Origin: Pelobates cultripes
Taxonomy: Eukaryota > Chordata > Amphibia > Anura > Pelobatidae
NCBI GenBank assembly: GCA_933207985.1
Contig: OW240916.1
Coordinates: 266,503,566 to 266,567,565 of the forward strand
Length of the DNA stretch: 64,000 bases
Reading direction: 5' to 3'
The notes under the pieces were generated by a model, which was not told the origin of the DNA, did not search any database, and saw only the letters and a program-made list of their open reading frames with translations. A program made the position numbers and the translations under genes. Positions 1-12,234 of the stretch are shown here, one piece after another (the stretch's first letter is position 1; every line of letters starts with the position of its first letter).

Positions 1-214
1 TTTCAATTGCAATACATAAGAATCGCTGCACACCCACAAGTTAGTAAATAAACAACATGTGTGGAAGAGCAGGATATAAAATGTTGTATTATAAATCTTT
101 CCCCTGTGTTAGTGCTTCTGTAGGCTGCAGTCTTTCTTAGGAGATATTTGCATCCTTTACAATGTCCACAAATAACAAAGTCCTTTTATTTCTTCTGATC
201 TTACATCCTTCTCC

Positions 215-449
215 CGTCTAAATGTGCTAGGGGTTCTCCCTTTGCTAAAGATAATAACTGCTTGACCCAAGGATTAATCTGACTGCCATTCTGGGGTCAA
301 GAAGGAATTTTTTTCATAGCTTGTTGCAAAATTGTGCTTCAAACTGGGGTTTTTTTTTGCCTTCTTTTGGATCAACAGCAAAAAACAAATGTGAGGAAGG
401 CTGAACTTGATGGACGTAAGTCTCTTTTCAGCTATGTAACTATGTAACT
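215..449 (+). repeat. 3' tail of a Rex1/CR1-like LINE
   Basis: This stretch ends in two copies of an ATGTAACT-type unit, after a segment around 362-425 that mentions a split CTTTTGGATCAACAGC and CTGAACTTGATGGACG. That order is what I know from the 3' UTR of a very abundant frog non-LTR family. No coding sequence is left, so it is a 5'-truncated insertion. The left edge is not visible and is a guess. The same family appears on the minus strand at 27790-28115. Family assignment is from memory of the 3' end only. Confidence 0.5.
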
Positions 450-1664
450 TAATACAGGTAATAACTACAATTTTAAATATACATCTTCCAATGACAAAGG
501 TAGAAAATGGTAAAAAATGATAAAAGACGAATAAGGGGGGGAAAGAGCCTCAGGTAAGAATCAATTAAGTGTTCAATCAGATATTTCTTTAACCAAGAAC
601 AAAACTTAAAAGGCATACTTACCAGATTTTTTCCTTGACTCTGCACATGGCAACAAAATTGTAGTAGGTGTAAAAATAAATATTAAAAAAACATTGGTAT
701 TAAAACACTTTTTAAATACATGTTATTCTTTTGTGAGTGAACTGATGCCATTGAATAGGATTCAGCTTTTAAATATAGACATAGGAATTTTTGTAAAGCG
801 CTTGTGTCGGTAAAACAAGAATTCATGTAGGGCGATTTATAGTACCTTAGGGCTTTTTCTAGAAGATAAGTAATTTTCTGTTTCTTATTTCTCTTTTATT
901 GTTCTACATTCTTCATGGATGTCAAATGGTATAGTCAGAAACCTTTCAGAATGTAGTTTTAAACAAAATTGCAAAATGATTAAGGCAGCATTCAAAATAA
1001 TAGAGTGTATCCCAAAGGGGAACTAATCCGTAGTTGTTCTTAGATACATACTGAATTTCAGAAAATGTATATTCAAGGTAAGAAGTCATAAAAAGTTTTA
1101 AACAAAGATTTTTTGCTCAATATTTTGGAAAAAAAAATCTGTTTTTTTTAAAACTTTTTTCCATTTTTTTCATTGCTTTCTATTTATTTTTCATTTTATT
1201 TTCACTTCTCATTTTTCATCCTTTTTCATACATATTTTTTGTGTATTTATATATTTTTATTATTTGTTATTTTTATCAGTGTTTATTTTTTCATGCCATA
1301 GAAAACAGTAACAGTTGCCAAGTGTTTCCATGTGACCTTTTCTTCTGTGTTTTTCAAAAGTTAGGTGTTTGTTATGGATTTTACTCATTTGAGTTTCATC
1401 CCATCCCCTTTTGACTGAGTGCAATTATTGTACTTGGAACACATGTTTTATTGTGGAACGCAAGACATGAGGCGGAACACAAGCACACAACCAAGTCAGT
1501 AAGCAGAACCAGGAACTTGATCAGAATCAGGGCACAGAGTGCACCGTCAGTGACAGTGCATTATACCAACAACTTGAAACAATTGATGATGAATGCCCCT
1601 GATGTAGTCCACACAGTTGGATGAAATGCATAGACCTTTTGGTTGTATCTTATCAAAGGGATCC
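450..1664. other. AT-rich stretch without recognisable gene
   Basis: I see only AT-rich sequence with T-rich runs around 1130-1290. Short reading frames here have no recognisable motifs. Nothing supports a gene, RNA or named repeat. Confidence 0.6.
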
Positions 1665-2501
1665 TTAAAGGGACTCTCCAGGGCTCCCTCACACCCCCCA
1701 TCCCATGTTGCTGAAGGGGTTAAAACCCCTTCAGTAACTTACCGGAGTCCAGCGCCGATGTCCCTCGGCACTGGGTCAGGGTCTGCCCATGCTCCTCCCT
1801 TGCCGATGTCATCCGGCGGGGGAGACCTATTGAGAATGCACGGCCGGCGGCGGAGACCTACCGCGCACGCGCATTAGACCTCCCCATAGGAAAGCATTGA
1901 ATAATGCTTTCAATGCTATTCTATGGGGATTTCAGCGACGCTGGAGTAGCTCACACATAGCGTGAGGATGTCCAGTGACGTTATAGCACACTTTTCATGT
2001 TCTATGAACACGGAAGTGTCCTCTAGTGGCTGTCTAGTAGATTCTAGTAGACAGCCACTAGAGGAGGACTTAACCCTTCAAGGTAAATATTGCAGTTTAT
2101 GAAAACTGCAATAATTACACTTGCAGGGTTAAGCGTAGTGGGAGTTGGCACCCAGGCCACTCCAATGGGCAGAAGTGATCTGGGTGCCTGGAGTGTCCTT
2201 TTAACCCTGAGCATGTAATTATTGCAGTTTTTATAAACTGCAATAATTACCTGCTACGGTTAACTCCTCCTCTAGTGACTGTCTACCAGACAGCCACTAG
2301 AGGGACTTCCGGGTGGACTTTTGGTCACCTAAACAATGCTAGATGTCTTCACGCTATGCATGAGGATTTCCAGCATCACCAGAATACCATAGGAAAGCAC
2401 TGAATAATGCTTCATGCCTCATGCATTGGCACTGGACCCAGGTAAGTGATAGAAGGGCTTATTAATGAGCTTGTTTTCCTGGCATTATAGTTTCCCTTTA
2501 A
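1665..2501. mobile_element. Two abutting TTAA-type MITEs
   Basis: The block opens with TTAAAGGGACTCTCCAG (1665) and contains the inverted counterpart CTGGAGTGTCCTTTTAA ending at 2204, giving a first element of about 540 bp with TTAA at both ends. It continues to CTTTAA at 2501, preceded by TATAGTTTCCC, which fits a second related element. Inside are fold-back segments: CTCTAGTGGCTGTCTAG against its complement at about 2020-2062, and two inverted AT-rich AATTATTGCAG segments. TTAA target sites suggest a piggyBac- or Kolobok-type origin. No transposase is present. A short frame at 1617-1877 is chance. Confidence 0.6.
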
Positions 2502-3540
2502 TGCTTCTATTTTGTTTGTATACTGATTTCACCTGCTGGCCATAAGAGTATCTTGTGAATAAAAACGTTTCTATTTGGATTGATGTTGGTCTGGAATCCA
2601 AGGGGGTGGTCACTTATTGCCTCTACAGGTACATCTTATCTCCATCTTTGGGCCAGGCTTGGTAATCCAGATGGTATGTATCCAATGATACTGAGATGTG
2701 TATTGTACTTGCTTGTGGCCAAAATCTAATGTTGAGTGAGTCACCATCTTCCTTGCCAGAGACCCCCTGGGCAGAAGTTTTACTTTGAAAACCTGAGTAA
2801 GTGATAAGGACTTCTGGTATTTTATTCCTTTTGTTTTTATTTGTTGTTGGTGTAACTAATTTGTCATCTTTATTTTTGTATGCACTGTAATTTTTGCTCA
2901 TAATAAATATTACTTTATTAAGTTCTTCCTTTTGTCTTGTTAAAAATCATGTTGCTTGAGGAGACTAATTAGTGTTTTGCAATTGCTTTAATATTATGCT
3001 AAGTTGGAATTTGGTGGGTTTTTATTATTATGTTACCTGGGAGACCAAGTCACCCTGTTTATAAACTGTCTTGGTGGTGGCAGCATTAAAATAGTAATAT
3101 TTATACTATAATGGTTAAGTGTGGGTGGTGTTAGGTGGGATTTTATCATTATTTCCGGTCTATTGCCGAAAAATAGTGAACTTTAACACTTTCACCACCA
3201 CAACTATGTCACGCACACTCTTGGAGTAGGGTGTGTTCGTGACAGGAACGATCATACTTTTTTATATTTTGTAAGTGTAAGTGTAATTTGTATTAAATAA
3301 GTTGTTTTTTATCTGGAAGATCAGCACTATTTCTTTCTGTTTTCTCTTCATTCCTGTCATAACCTGAGATATAAGAAACCTTATATCCCATTATTGGATG
3401 ATACACCTGCAATCAATTTACCTTTCATGAGTAAGATAATTTAAAATTCTTACAATCCATACAATATTACCTTGTTTTTGAATTTATGCTTTGTTTATAG
3501 ATATATGTATGCTTTTTAAAAAAAAAAATTATATCAAGAC
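2502..3540. other. Unassigned, possibly LTR-like, no gene
   Basis: A 92-codon minus-strand frame (2623-2901) has no motif I know. An AATAAA near 2558 and a TTGGTGGTGGCAGC string at 3070, which resembles the primer-binding sites of the gypsy elements downstream, hint at an old LTR end, but I cannot set boundaries. The hairpin at 3207-3244 is listed separately. Confidence 0.35.
3207..3244. repeat. 16-bp-arm inverted repeat
   Basis: TGTCACGCACACTC pairs with GGGTGTGTTCGTGACA across a 7-8 base loop. Such a hairpin could be part of an LTR or MITE end. No partner was found in the window. Confidence 0.6.
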
Positions 3541-3549
3541 CTTATTTAA

Positions 3550-4110
3550 ATAATTGTTACAGTGTAATACCCCAACACACAGAGTTTAGGATAGCAAGGG
3601 ACAAGACTAGGAATAACGTATTACCAGGCCTTGGAATGGCCGGACTAAATGTCTGACAGAGATAAAGTGTAATCAGAGATGAACCGTCAGCAACAAAGCC
3701 AGGGTCAATACCAGAATAAACCAGAGTCATGTACACGGTAATTAGTTAGATGGGCAAACAAGACAGGAAAAGGTTAAAGAAAAACCCAGAGTCAGGAACA
3801 AAGCCAAGGTTAATACAAGAATAAACACAATAGATCAAGGAATGCACTAAAAGGTACTGAAACAGGAACCATGATAGGGCAAAGTGGATAGGGCTAGGGA
3901 AGTTTAAATATACTTTCACATTTGATTGGCCCACGTAATGCACCCCCAAAACGTGCATGAGTCAATGGGAGCCTAAATCCACTTGTGGCTCCCTGTCTCT
4001 TTAAGAGTGCGCTTTTGAAGCGAGCTGCGCTCCTAGTGCCTAGGCGGGCCACGTGACCATTCACTCAAGCTAAGGACCCCACCTGGTCCCCGGTATTGCT
4101 AAGGTAACCC
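3550..4110 (-). repeat. LTR-like copy at 3' side of decayed gypsy element
   Basis: The segment 3766-3960 is repeated at 5366-5545 with only scattered differences (shared AAAGGTTAAAGAAAAAC and GGGCAAAGTGGATAGGGCTA), and the similarity continues, more weakly, through GATTGGCCCACGT to the CCCTTTAAGAG region. Direct repeats on either side of integrase and RT remnants are what LTRs look like. The exact TG/CA ends are eroded. Confidence 0.55.
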
Positions 4111-4500
4111 CCCGAAGACACACCCACCGGGCGGGAAGGAAGGACCAGGCTTGGCAGGCAAGCGGGAATGGAATGAACGTTGAAGGCGAGGGGCATGAAC
4201 GTCAGTCGCGGAAACCCAACTGCTCTCCTCTGGACCATACCCCTTCCAATGTACCAAGTATTGGAGTCGGCCCCTAAGGAGACAGGAATCAAGCACAGCA
4301 ACAGAGACGAGAGGAAGGGAGAAACAGGTCTGGTGAACCAGATACAAAAACGAGGTTTCAACAAGGAGGTGTGGAACACATTGGGCACACACATGTTCCT
4401 CAAAAGGTCCAAGGCATAAGAAATGGGATTAACCTTTCACAAGATGCAGAAAGGACCGATATAGCGGGGAGCCAACTTCATGAATGCCAGACCCTGTCCC
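4100..4500 (-). pseudogene. Integrase C-terminus plus chromodomain of a Ty3/gypsy chromovirus
   Basis: On the minus strand one frame reads the C-terminal integrase segment (LAPRYIGPF-like, then the conserved VFHTSLLKP), and a second frame downstream reads [17 protein letters not shown], the diagnostic core of a chromodomain. In chromoviruses this domain sits at the very C-terminus of Pol and targets integration to marked chromatin. Its place next to the 3' LTR-like repeat fits. The two pieces are in different frames and are broken by stops, so this is a dead relic. Confidence is high for the family and low for exact ends. Confidence 0.75.
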
Positions 4501-4710
4501 CCACAACATAGGAGGGAGCTGCCTTTACCTTTTGACGATCAGCAGAATCCACCTGGGAAAGCTGAACCTGTTCCCAAGTTGATGCAAACCAGCCAAATGT
4601 TCAGTGAAAGTGCAATTGAAGCTGTAGAGATACCAGGATGCCCGGCTGTCTTACTATCATGATAGAGTGACATAATGTCTTGTCTTTCAGTGAGAGCAAC
4701 ATATAACTTA

Positions 4711-5190
4711 TCAGCAATGGTTTGTCAATGGTTTGTCAGTGGACTCTCTTTGGGACAGCACTGCTTCCACTCCCACCTCTGAGGCATCAACCTCCGGGAC
4801 AAAAGGGATAGGATGCTGAAGAATAGGAGCAGAAGCAAATGTGGCTTTGAGAAAATGAAAGGCATCATGTGCTTCTGGGGTCCAGGCATGTGTATTAACA
4901 TCCTTTTTAGTCAATCTGGTAATGGGTGCAATAATAGAGGAAAAATCTTTTATAAAACATCTATAATAGTTTGCAATGCCAATAAATCGCTGGATGGCTT
5001 TCAAACCATGTGGTAAAGGCCAGTCTATAACTGCAGAAAGCTTTTTGGGATCCATACAAAAGCCATTAGCAGAAACTAGATAGCCCAGGAATTGCACTTC
5101 AGCTTGGTCAGACAGACACTTCTCGAGTTTATAGTAGAGGCCATTAACAAGAAGAATCTTCAAAACCCTACATGCATATGATGAGTACAC
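4711..5190 (-). pseudogene. Reverse transcriptase thumb / RNase H start of the same gypsy relic
   Basis: A 159-codon frame carries the RT-to-RNase H junction typical of Ty3/gypsy Pol: VQFLGYLVSANG, then FIGIANYYRCFIKDFS, ITRLTKK and the beginning of the RNase H with a D-A-S motif (VDASEVGVEAVLSQ). The palm with the YxDD catalytic motif is missing upstream, and the rest of RNase H and most of integrase are missing before the chromodomain remnant at 4100-4500. This is an internally deleted copy lying between two LTR-like repeats. The opposite-strand frame at 4813-5016 is a shadow. Confidence 0.8.
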
Positions 5191-5359
5191 AGATCTGGTG
5201 AATATATCAGTATGTCTTCAAGGTACACTATTACAAGCATGTGTATGTACTCCCTTGAGACATCATTGATAAAATCCTAAAACACTGCTGGGGCATTACA
5301 GAGACCAAAGCAGTCTTCCACTCATGACCCTCTTTAATACATACTAGATTGTAGGCACC

Positions 5360-5700
5360 TCAGAGAGGAAAAGGTTAAAGAAAAACTCAGAGTCAGGAAC
5401 AAAGCCAAGGTTAATACAAGAATAAACACAATAGATCAAGGAACGCACTAAAGGGTACTTAAACAGAAACAATGATAGGGCAAAGTGGATAGGGCTATGG
5501 AAGTTTAAATATCCTTTAATTAACATTTGATTGGCCCACGTCAAGCCTACGCCCCCAAAACGTGCGTATGTGGGGATGCCAGAATGATGTGTGCTAATGG
5601 GAGCCTGAATCCACTTGTAGCTCCCATTGTCCCTTTAAGAGAGGCTCGTGAAGTGAGCTAAAGACCCCGGACGGCCCACGGATAAGGTAAGTACCGCCAC
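5360..5700 (-). repeat. LTR-like copy at 5' side of decayed gypsy element
   Basis: This is the partner of the repeat at 3550-4110. It shares the AGTCAGGAACAAAGCCAAGG and GGGCAAAGTGGATAGGGCTA strings and the following GATTGGCCCACG and CCCAAAACGTGCG segments. A short minus-strand frame (5344-5544) is nearly the same as that at 3746-3958, which reflects the repeat and not a gene. Confidence 0.55.
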
Positions 5701-6488
5701 AATAATATACCGACTGCGTTTTTTCTAAATCCTAATAAATTTTCTAAATTGAAAATTGTTATACTGTAAAGGGAATTTTTTTACATATATAAAAGAAGAG
5801 ATACACGTGTGGAGGGTGCAAAAATCAATGGACAACTCAGGATCAGTTTATGTCAAGTAGCAATATCCGTACAGGTAGTGCTTCAGTTGAATGCCTAATG
5901 CACCAGGTAGGATTAAATTATAATAATTGCATTTTTACTGACAAAATATATTAATGTGTTCTATTAGACTGAACAAGGCAAATAGCCAAGGTAAATTGGC
6001 TGCTGGTTTTCAGTAGTAACAAATAAATGTTAATTTTTTTTCTACTACATAATAAAAAATAACACTTAGTAAGCTTATTTTCTTTTCGGCCTATATTTCA
6101 TTTATTAACGCATGCCATATACTAGAATTAAAAGGCATAAACTCTGTATCTTCAAGCACCTAAGGGGACAATCGAAAAGTTTTCATAGAGCTGGCTAATA
6201 AATAATGCATGCTATTTATGCTGTGTAATTAGCAGTGTGAAAGAATGGAATTTCAGCCAGTTATCAGCCTCATTGATATTCATATTATGATTTAAAGCAA
6301 GAAAACCTGAAAGTAAAATGTAACCATAGAGTGAATCAAAATAAGCTTGCTGATCCATGAACAACCTGTACCAATTTTTACTCATATCACCATACTTTAA
6401 ATTAAGCTTTTGTTTTATTTTATTTTAAATTAAATCCTATTTAATGACTTCTTGAAAATTTCTTAGGCTTGCAATCTGTGAGACTATA
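5701..6488. other. No gene seen
   Basis: AT-rich unique-looking sequence. No motif, repeat or frame of note. Confidence 0.6.
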
Positions 6489-6958
6489 TTAACCCCCTCA
6501 CAACCAAGTACTTTTTGAATTAAATAATAATTCCCATGCAGCACCAGTCTCGCCGGGGCTCCACTTTGCCATCTTCGTGGCTGAGGTCATCAGTCTTGAT
6601 GATTTCAGCCAATCCAATTATTTCCCATAGGAATGCTTTGGCAGGCTATTGCACATGTGTGGTAAAACACCACACTGCACCATTCAGCATCTCCTCATAG
6701 AGATTCATTGGATTAATGCATTTCTATGGGGGCGTTCAATGCAGAACGTGGAGACTCTTAAGGCCAGTGCTGACCCAGGAAGCACCTTTAGTGGCCGTCT
6801 GGGGAGTGGCCACTGAAGGCTTTCCAAGGCAGTAATAAAAACACTGCCTTTTCTATGAAAATACCTTGTTTACATTAATTGCCTGCAGGGACAGGCTATA
6901 GACACCAGAACAAGTACATTCATCTGGGTTGGTTCTGGTAACTAAAGTGTCCCTTTAA
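6489..6958. mobile_element. TTAA-type MITE relic
   Basis: It ends in CTAAAGTGTCCCTTTAA, the inverted form of the TTAAAGGGACACT terminus typical of the frog TTAA MITEs, and opens near a TTAACCCC. GC content and CCCATAGGAATGC / TTTCTATGGGG inverted segments inside resemble the elements at 1665 and 23355. No coding capacity. Confidence 0.5.
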
Positions 6959-8439
6959 AAAATTAAATAATGTTATATCATTTTTTTTTTTCACATATTC
7001 ATTTATCCTTTATATAACATGTTGGGAAATGCGGAGCTTTAGAGTTTATACCGTGTTTTTTATTTTGCATTATATCACACAGGGTCTGAAATGTTAGTAT
7101 AAAAGCCAAAATGCTATTTTGTTCCACATTTAGTAGTTGTGATAAATTAGATAAATAAAAATAGTCAAATGCCTGGCTTATGGTTTTTTGAGTGGACCCT
7201 TAAGGCATCACTGTCAGTGCAGCTTACTAAAAAGGACAGCAGAATTTAAAAAGATTGTTTGATTTATGCATAATGCCCATCTATAATACATACAGTTAAA
7301 TCATATATTTCTAAAATAAAAATGTATTTAAAACTTCTATAGCATATAGTCTCTAAAATTCTAATGTGATTCCACTGAAACTTTGTGTACTGTTTGAAAG
7401 CAGTGGATAAACTCACCTTTTCAGCAAAGGTTCAGGCATTATACCAGTTACTATTAGCTTTTTGTGGAGAAATGTGTTCTTTTACAGGCTGGTGATAGCA
7501 TGTGGGTAAATAAATCTTTATGGACTAAATGTCATACTGCAAAATGCATGAAAATCAAACTGTTTATACTAGTTTTTGGTACACAAATTCTTAACATATT
7601 TGTTCTTATTTTTATGATTCCCTCATACCCCATTATTTAACGAAGGTACTTTTGAGATACAGCTCATTTGTGACCAAGGCATTTTTTACTTCACCCATCA
7701 TTTACAAAAGGAAACTGCTTTCTATTAAAACTCTATAGATAACTCAACTTAATTAACTCAACTTGAGTGAATTATGGTTTCAAAACTAAACAATTGCAAG
7801 GTTTGGCATGATGAGATTATAACATTAAATGACAAACCACTACACAAAAAGTATATATATTTGTGCAAACTAGATCCCCCCAGGCTATATTGATACTTGT
7901 TATTTAACTATTGCATTATCAACTTTAGTCATATTTGCTGGTTAAATATGTACCGGTATATTGTTTTGTGTTTTTCACTAATATATTTTATTTTCATGGA
8001 TAATTTTGCAGACCATTTGTGTCCTACTACTATAAAGACAAGATACTTGTATTCTGCTACTTTTCTCAGGAGAACATAGATACTCCACAAATAGTCCTTT
8101 GCCTGGAGTTTGGAGAGTCAAATAATTAGACTAGTACTAAGTTTGGCATGCCTCTTTGTGACACTGTGTCACCATACTGAACAACTTTAGATAAGCTATT
8201 CTAAATGTCATCCTCATCCTATCTCTAACGCCAACCCTAACCGAACCTTACCTCAGATGGATTTTCTCTGCTGATATCAGCACTCTGTAAGCGCTCAATA
8301 TGGTTTGATTGTAGCATTTTGCATGTATGTGTTGCTTCTTGTCAGTATGGGGGGATAGGAGTCCAGGATGCAAATACCAGAATAAATACAGGGGCAAATT
8401 CAGAAGAAGGATCAGGCCAGACAAGGGTCAGAGTTTAAG
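6959..8439. other. No gene seen
   Basis: AT-rich. The short frame at 7897-8079 has no motif. Confidence 0.6.
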
Positions 8440-8442
8440 ATT

Positions 8443-8475
<33 letters not shown>

Positions 8476-8478
8476 TAT
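8440..8478. repeat. (TA)n microsatellite
   Basis: Runs of TATATA broken by single ACA and TTA interruptions. The neighbouring text at 8345-8435 (GTCCAGGATGCAAATACCAGAATAAATAC) resembles the decayed LTR at 3700, so the microsatellite may lie in an old LTR. Confidence 0.85.
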
Positions 8479-9965
8479 ATATCTCAAGCACAGTAACATA
8501 TTGGAATAGTATAGCTAGAACACTGATAGCCCTCCTCCCCACCTGCCCTACTGTACAGCCACTAGTTTAGATTATGTTTCTGATTGGCTGCCACGACAAG
8601 TTCAAGATCTGGCCACACCCCCGCACAAGGATTAAGACCCTACTGGATACTGTCCCAGTGGAATGCATCTCCTGGCAGTGAGGAAAAGGAACCCAGGAAG
8701 ACAATGGTGATATGCAGGTTTTATTTTGGCATCACATTTCCCACACTTCCTCAGTTAGAAGGTGGCACAGAAGACAAGATGTGATATGTGAAGGGCAGCT
8801 GGCATTACCCAGCTCCAATCACTGTTGGCAGGAGCACATGCAGGGAGACCCAACCTTTTCAAGCCCCAAGAGGTCTAACTCTGTCTCCTTTAAGCCCTGA
8901 ATCATTCAGTTGCTATGATTTACAATGATATAAAGGGCCGTGTGCAGCATTCACTTTGAGCACTACACACAGCTCATCTGTCAGTCTGGGACTACTAACT
9001 GTGGACCCTCAGGTAGTGTATAATACCAGGGGCTCCCTTGTACCAAGGGATATAGACCAGCTGGTACCTTAAGATTATGATAGTTCATTCTTTCCCTGGG
9101 CCTGTACTGCATTACAGAATAAACTGTTACGCAGTCCTAAAGGAGTTAAATTCTTAGACATCTGTATTCAATGTTTATTACTAAAATGGAATTAAATTGA
9201 TATTGGCTTGAATATTCCATAAAAGCCCTATGCTATTTACTGTTAAGGTGTGTGTATAAAGACCCTGCAACCTAGTTGAATTCAAAGTTTTAATTGAAGC
9301 TTAGATATTTGCGATGACTTGGTTTGACAAATTACAGAAAAACTCATTACCTATAAGAAGAATCATGTATAATTTAATAGGAATTTGCCAAAATGTTTTG
9401 GACCACATCTCCCTGCACAAAGTAAGGAGCCCAAAATGCATAGGATTCTGTAACATCTGGACAGATTTATTGACATGTATGCTCCCACAGGATTGTAGGT
9501 TAAGGTTTGAAAATTCTGAATAAGTCTTACATTTGAATATCTGTTAGATGACCAGAAAAATAACATAGTCTATTCAGTAATGTAATCAGCTGTGCTCTCT
9601 CTACATTGAGGATATCATGATATTGCATGTCACAGAGCCATACTAGGTGCCACTGTATAGGTAACAAAGAACATCCAACAAATGTTTTCCCTGTAACCAA
9701 GACATTTTGCTCAAATATTTTCAGTGCACTACTATTTATCAAATGATATTTATCTCAAAAGAAAATCAAATAACATCACATTTATAGACATCCAAGAAAC
9801 ATATGTTCAGCACGGTTCCTAAAGCAAAAGTGATCTTTTAACTAAAGTCACAAAATGTCCTTGCTATTTTTTTCTCTTTTGTTATTGTGTGGACATGGGA
9901 GAAGCAGGGAACATGCATCTGACTGGCTCTTCTCAATGCAGCTCTAATTTTTATTATTACTAATT
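8479..9965. other. No gene seen; possible old LTR fragments
   Basis: No coding motif. Weak LTR-like features (AATAAA at about 9117) are not enough for a call. Confidence 0.5.
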
Positions 9966-10990
9966 ATTACTAGTGTCTCTGACTGCCTCTCTGCTGTTTA
10001 TAACTGGATGGCTGCCCACTTCCTTAAACTAAACTTGACCAAAACTGAAATTCTGGTCTTTCCTCCATCAAGTGTTGTTACTCCTGTGTCTGTCTCCCTC
10101 CAAGTCAACAGTGCTACCATCAGCTCCACCACGCAGGCATGCTGCCTAGGTGTTCTCTTTGACTCCGACCTCTCCTTCAAGCCTCGTGTTCAATCTATTG
10201 CCAAATCCTGTCATTTCCATCTCAAAAACATTGCGCGCATCTGACCCTACTTAACGCCAGATGCAACTAAGGTGTTGGTCCATTCCACTGTCCTTTCTCG
10301 CCTTGACTACTGTAATCTGCTTCTCAGTGGTCTTACGTGCTCCCAACTTGCGCCGTTACAGTCCATAATGAATGAGGCGGCGAGGCTCATCTTCCTGTCC
10401 GCCCGCACCTCCCATGCTTCACCCTTCTGTCAGTCTCTACATTGGCTTCCTATAAAATATAGAGCTCAATTTAAAATTCTGGTTCTTGCTTTCAAATCTC
10501 TACATAATGCTGCTCCCAACTATCTATCCTCCCTTATACACAAGTATGTCCCGTCTAGGCCCTTACGATCTGCTGAAGACTTACGTCTATCTTCTGTCCG
10601 TACTCCCACCTCTGATGCTCGCCTTCAAGATTTCTAGAGGGCTGCACGGTTCCTGTGGAACTCGCTTCCCTCCTCCATTAGATGATCACCCAGTCTCCAC
10701 TCCTTCAAAAAATCGTTAAAAACCCACTTCTTCATAAAAGCGCATCAATTAAACTGTTAATAGCTCCTGACTGATTCCTCTTCTGCAACTGTCACTAGTC
10801 TAATACTATCCTTACCCTTTTGTGTCATTTTACCCCACTCCCTCTAGCATGTAAGCTCATTGAGCAGGGCCTTCAACCCCTCTGTTCCTGTGTGTCCAAT
10901 TTGTCTGGTTACAACTACATGTCTGTTCGTCCACCCATTGTAAAGCGCTGCAGAATTTGACGGCGCTCTATAAATATCATAATAATAATA
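9966..10990 (+). pseudogene. 5'-truncated L2 LINE, RT C-terminal region and 3' end
   Basis: One frame reads the end of an L2-type ORF2: WMAAHFLKLNLTKTEIL, then CLGVLFDSDLSF, LSRLDYCNLLLSGL, NEAARLIF and LHWLPIKYRAQFK. These are the conserved C-terminal blocks of L2/CR1 proteins after the RT palm. The frame is interrupted by a TGA at 10242-10244 and a TAG after 10634, both in phase, so the copy is dead. Endonuclease and the YADD palm are missing (5' truncation). The 3' UTR ends in GTAAAGCGCTGCAG, GGCGCTCTATAAAT and a (AAT)n tail, the usual L2 tail. The longer copy at 18420-21085 shares all these blocks. Confidence 0.85.
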
Positions 10991-11544
10991 ATCAGCAGAA
11001 AATATTCAGATTCAGAAGACTGAATACAGATCACCTGGTTATGACCTGCAGTAGTCTAAAACATCATCACCCAAAGCTCAAAATGTGTTAAATTACATGA
11101 CTGCTGCTGCTGCTGGCTCTTCTTGACAAAAGGCACTGTTGCGTAATTTGATATTGAAGATTCCAGAGCACACCTTCTGCTGGCAAACAAACCATGTAAG
11201 GAATTACTGTCTTTGTTATTACCATGTACTCTGACAAATTGGCTAGGTTCAGGTGAAATTTCCATCTGTTTTCATCATGCATCTGTGTATAACATGTTAG
11301 GGACCTCTTGTCTAAACCTGGAACTAGTAAGTTTTTAGCAAAGAGCAGTGCATGCTAGAAGTTTAAAAATAAAAAACAAGGAAAATAGCTTGTTGTTAAC
11401 TGACAATTTTTCTGAATGTTTGTCTTCTCACCACAATATGTTCCAATGATTTTTATGGAATATTTTAGTTTAATTGTACATTTGGATACTTTTACTGTGC
11501 AACATAACTGTTCATGCTTACTATGTATAACAGTCACCTGTGGA

Positions 11545-11659
11545 CTTATGTAACAGTTTACCAGGAGTTGGAGCCCAGTTGCAGGAGATGGCACAGGAAG
11601 GAGGCAAAAACCAAAAGCGCAGTACAGATTAAGGGGAAATCCAAAGGAAGGGTCAGACG
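11545..11659. repeat. Left part of an LTR-like repeat split by a hAT insertion
   Basis: The text here (GGAGTTGGAGCCCAGTTGC, GAGGCAAAAACCAAAAGCGC) and that at 13577-13890 (AGTAACAAAGTCGGTAAAGC, GTCCAGGAAACAAGTCAG) read like the two halves of one repeat of the type seen at 3600. They meet exactly at the target-site duplication of the 11660-13576 element. The family is uncertain. Confidence 0.35.
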
Positions 11660-12060
11660 CAGGGCCGGACTGGGAGAAAAATTCGGCCCGGGCAATTTTT
11701 AATGCAGTGGCCCACTAAGAAGGGGGTGGGGCAGAGAGGGTGTGTTTCATCATCACCAGTGACAAACATGCCCCCTCTCAAAGTGAGCATGTTAATTCAA
11801 TCCTCTTCCAGGGCAGACTATGCGCAGAACTCTGCTAAAGAGCTCTAGCATGAGAAAAAAAGCCCTGTATTTGTTCTGCACAGTGCAAGCAAATTTAGTA
11901 ACATGCTTGCACTGTGTTTCCTTGCAACTTGTCTCTGGTGTCTCTATAAATGGATACCAGGAATGAGTATTGTGCGTGTGTGTAGAGTGAGCTGATTGTG
12001 GTGTGGTATTGTGTAATAAGGTCAGTTTTAGTCGTGTTGTGTTTTTGGTGTAATGTAATG

Positions 12061-12111
12061 CATATGTGGCTAGGGGCTGTAGATAATGTTTGTATAGGGG
12101 GATGTAGTAAG

Positions 12112-12186
<75 letters not shown>

Positions 12187-12234
12187 TTACTACACCCCCC
12201 TATACAAACATTATCTACAGCCCCTAGCCACATA
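12061..12234. repeat. Inverted repeat (~49-bp arms) with (TA)n(CA)n loop
   Basis: The left arm (12061-12111, GGCTAGGGGCTGTAGATAAT...) is matched almost base for base by the complement of 12186-12234. The 75-base spacer is pure TATATA followed by CACACA. This can fold to a long hairpin and probably arose by inversion of one arm around a microsatellite. Confidence 0.85.

Noticed and set aside
2623..2901. 92-codon minus-strand frame as a gene
   Set aside because: No motif, no family resemblance, LTR-like surroundings.
4065..4412. 115-codon minus-strand frame as an independent gene
   Set aside because: It overlaps the chromodomain frame and is part of the same integrase relic.
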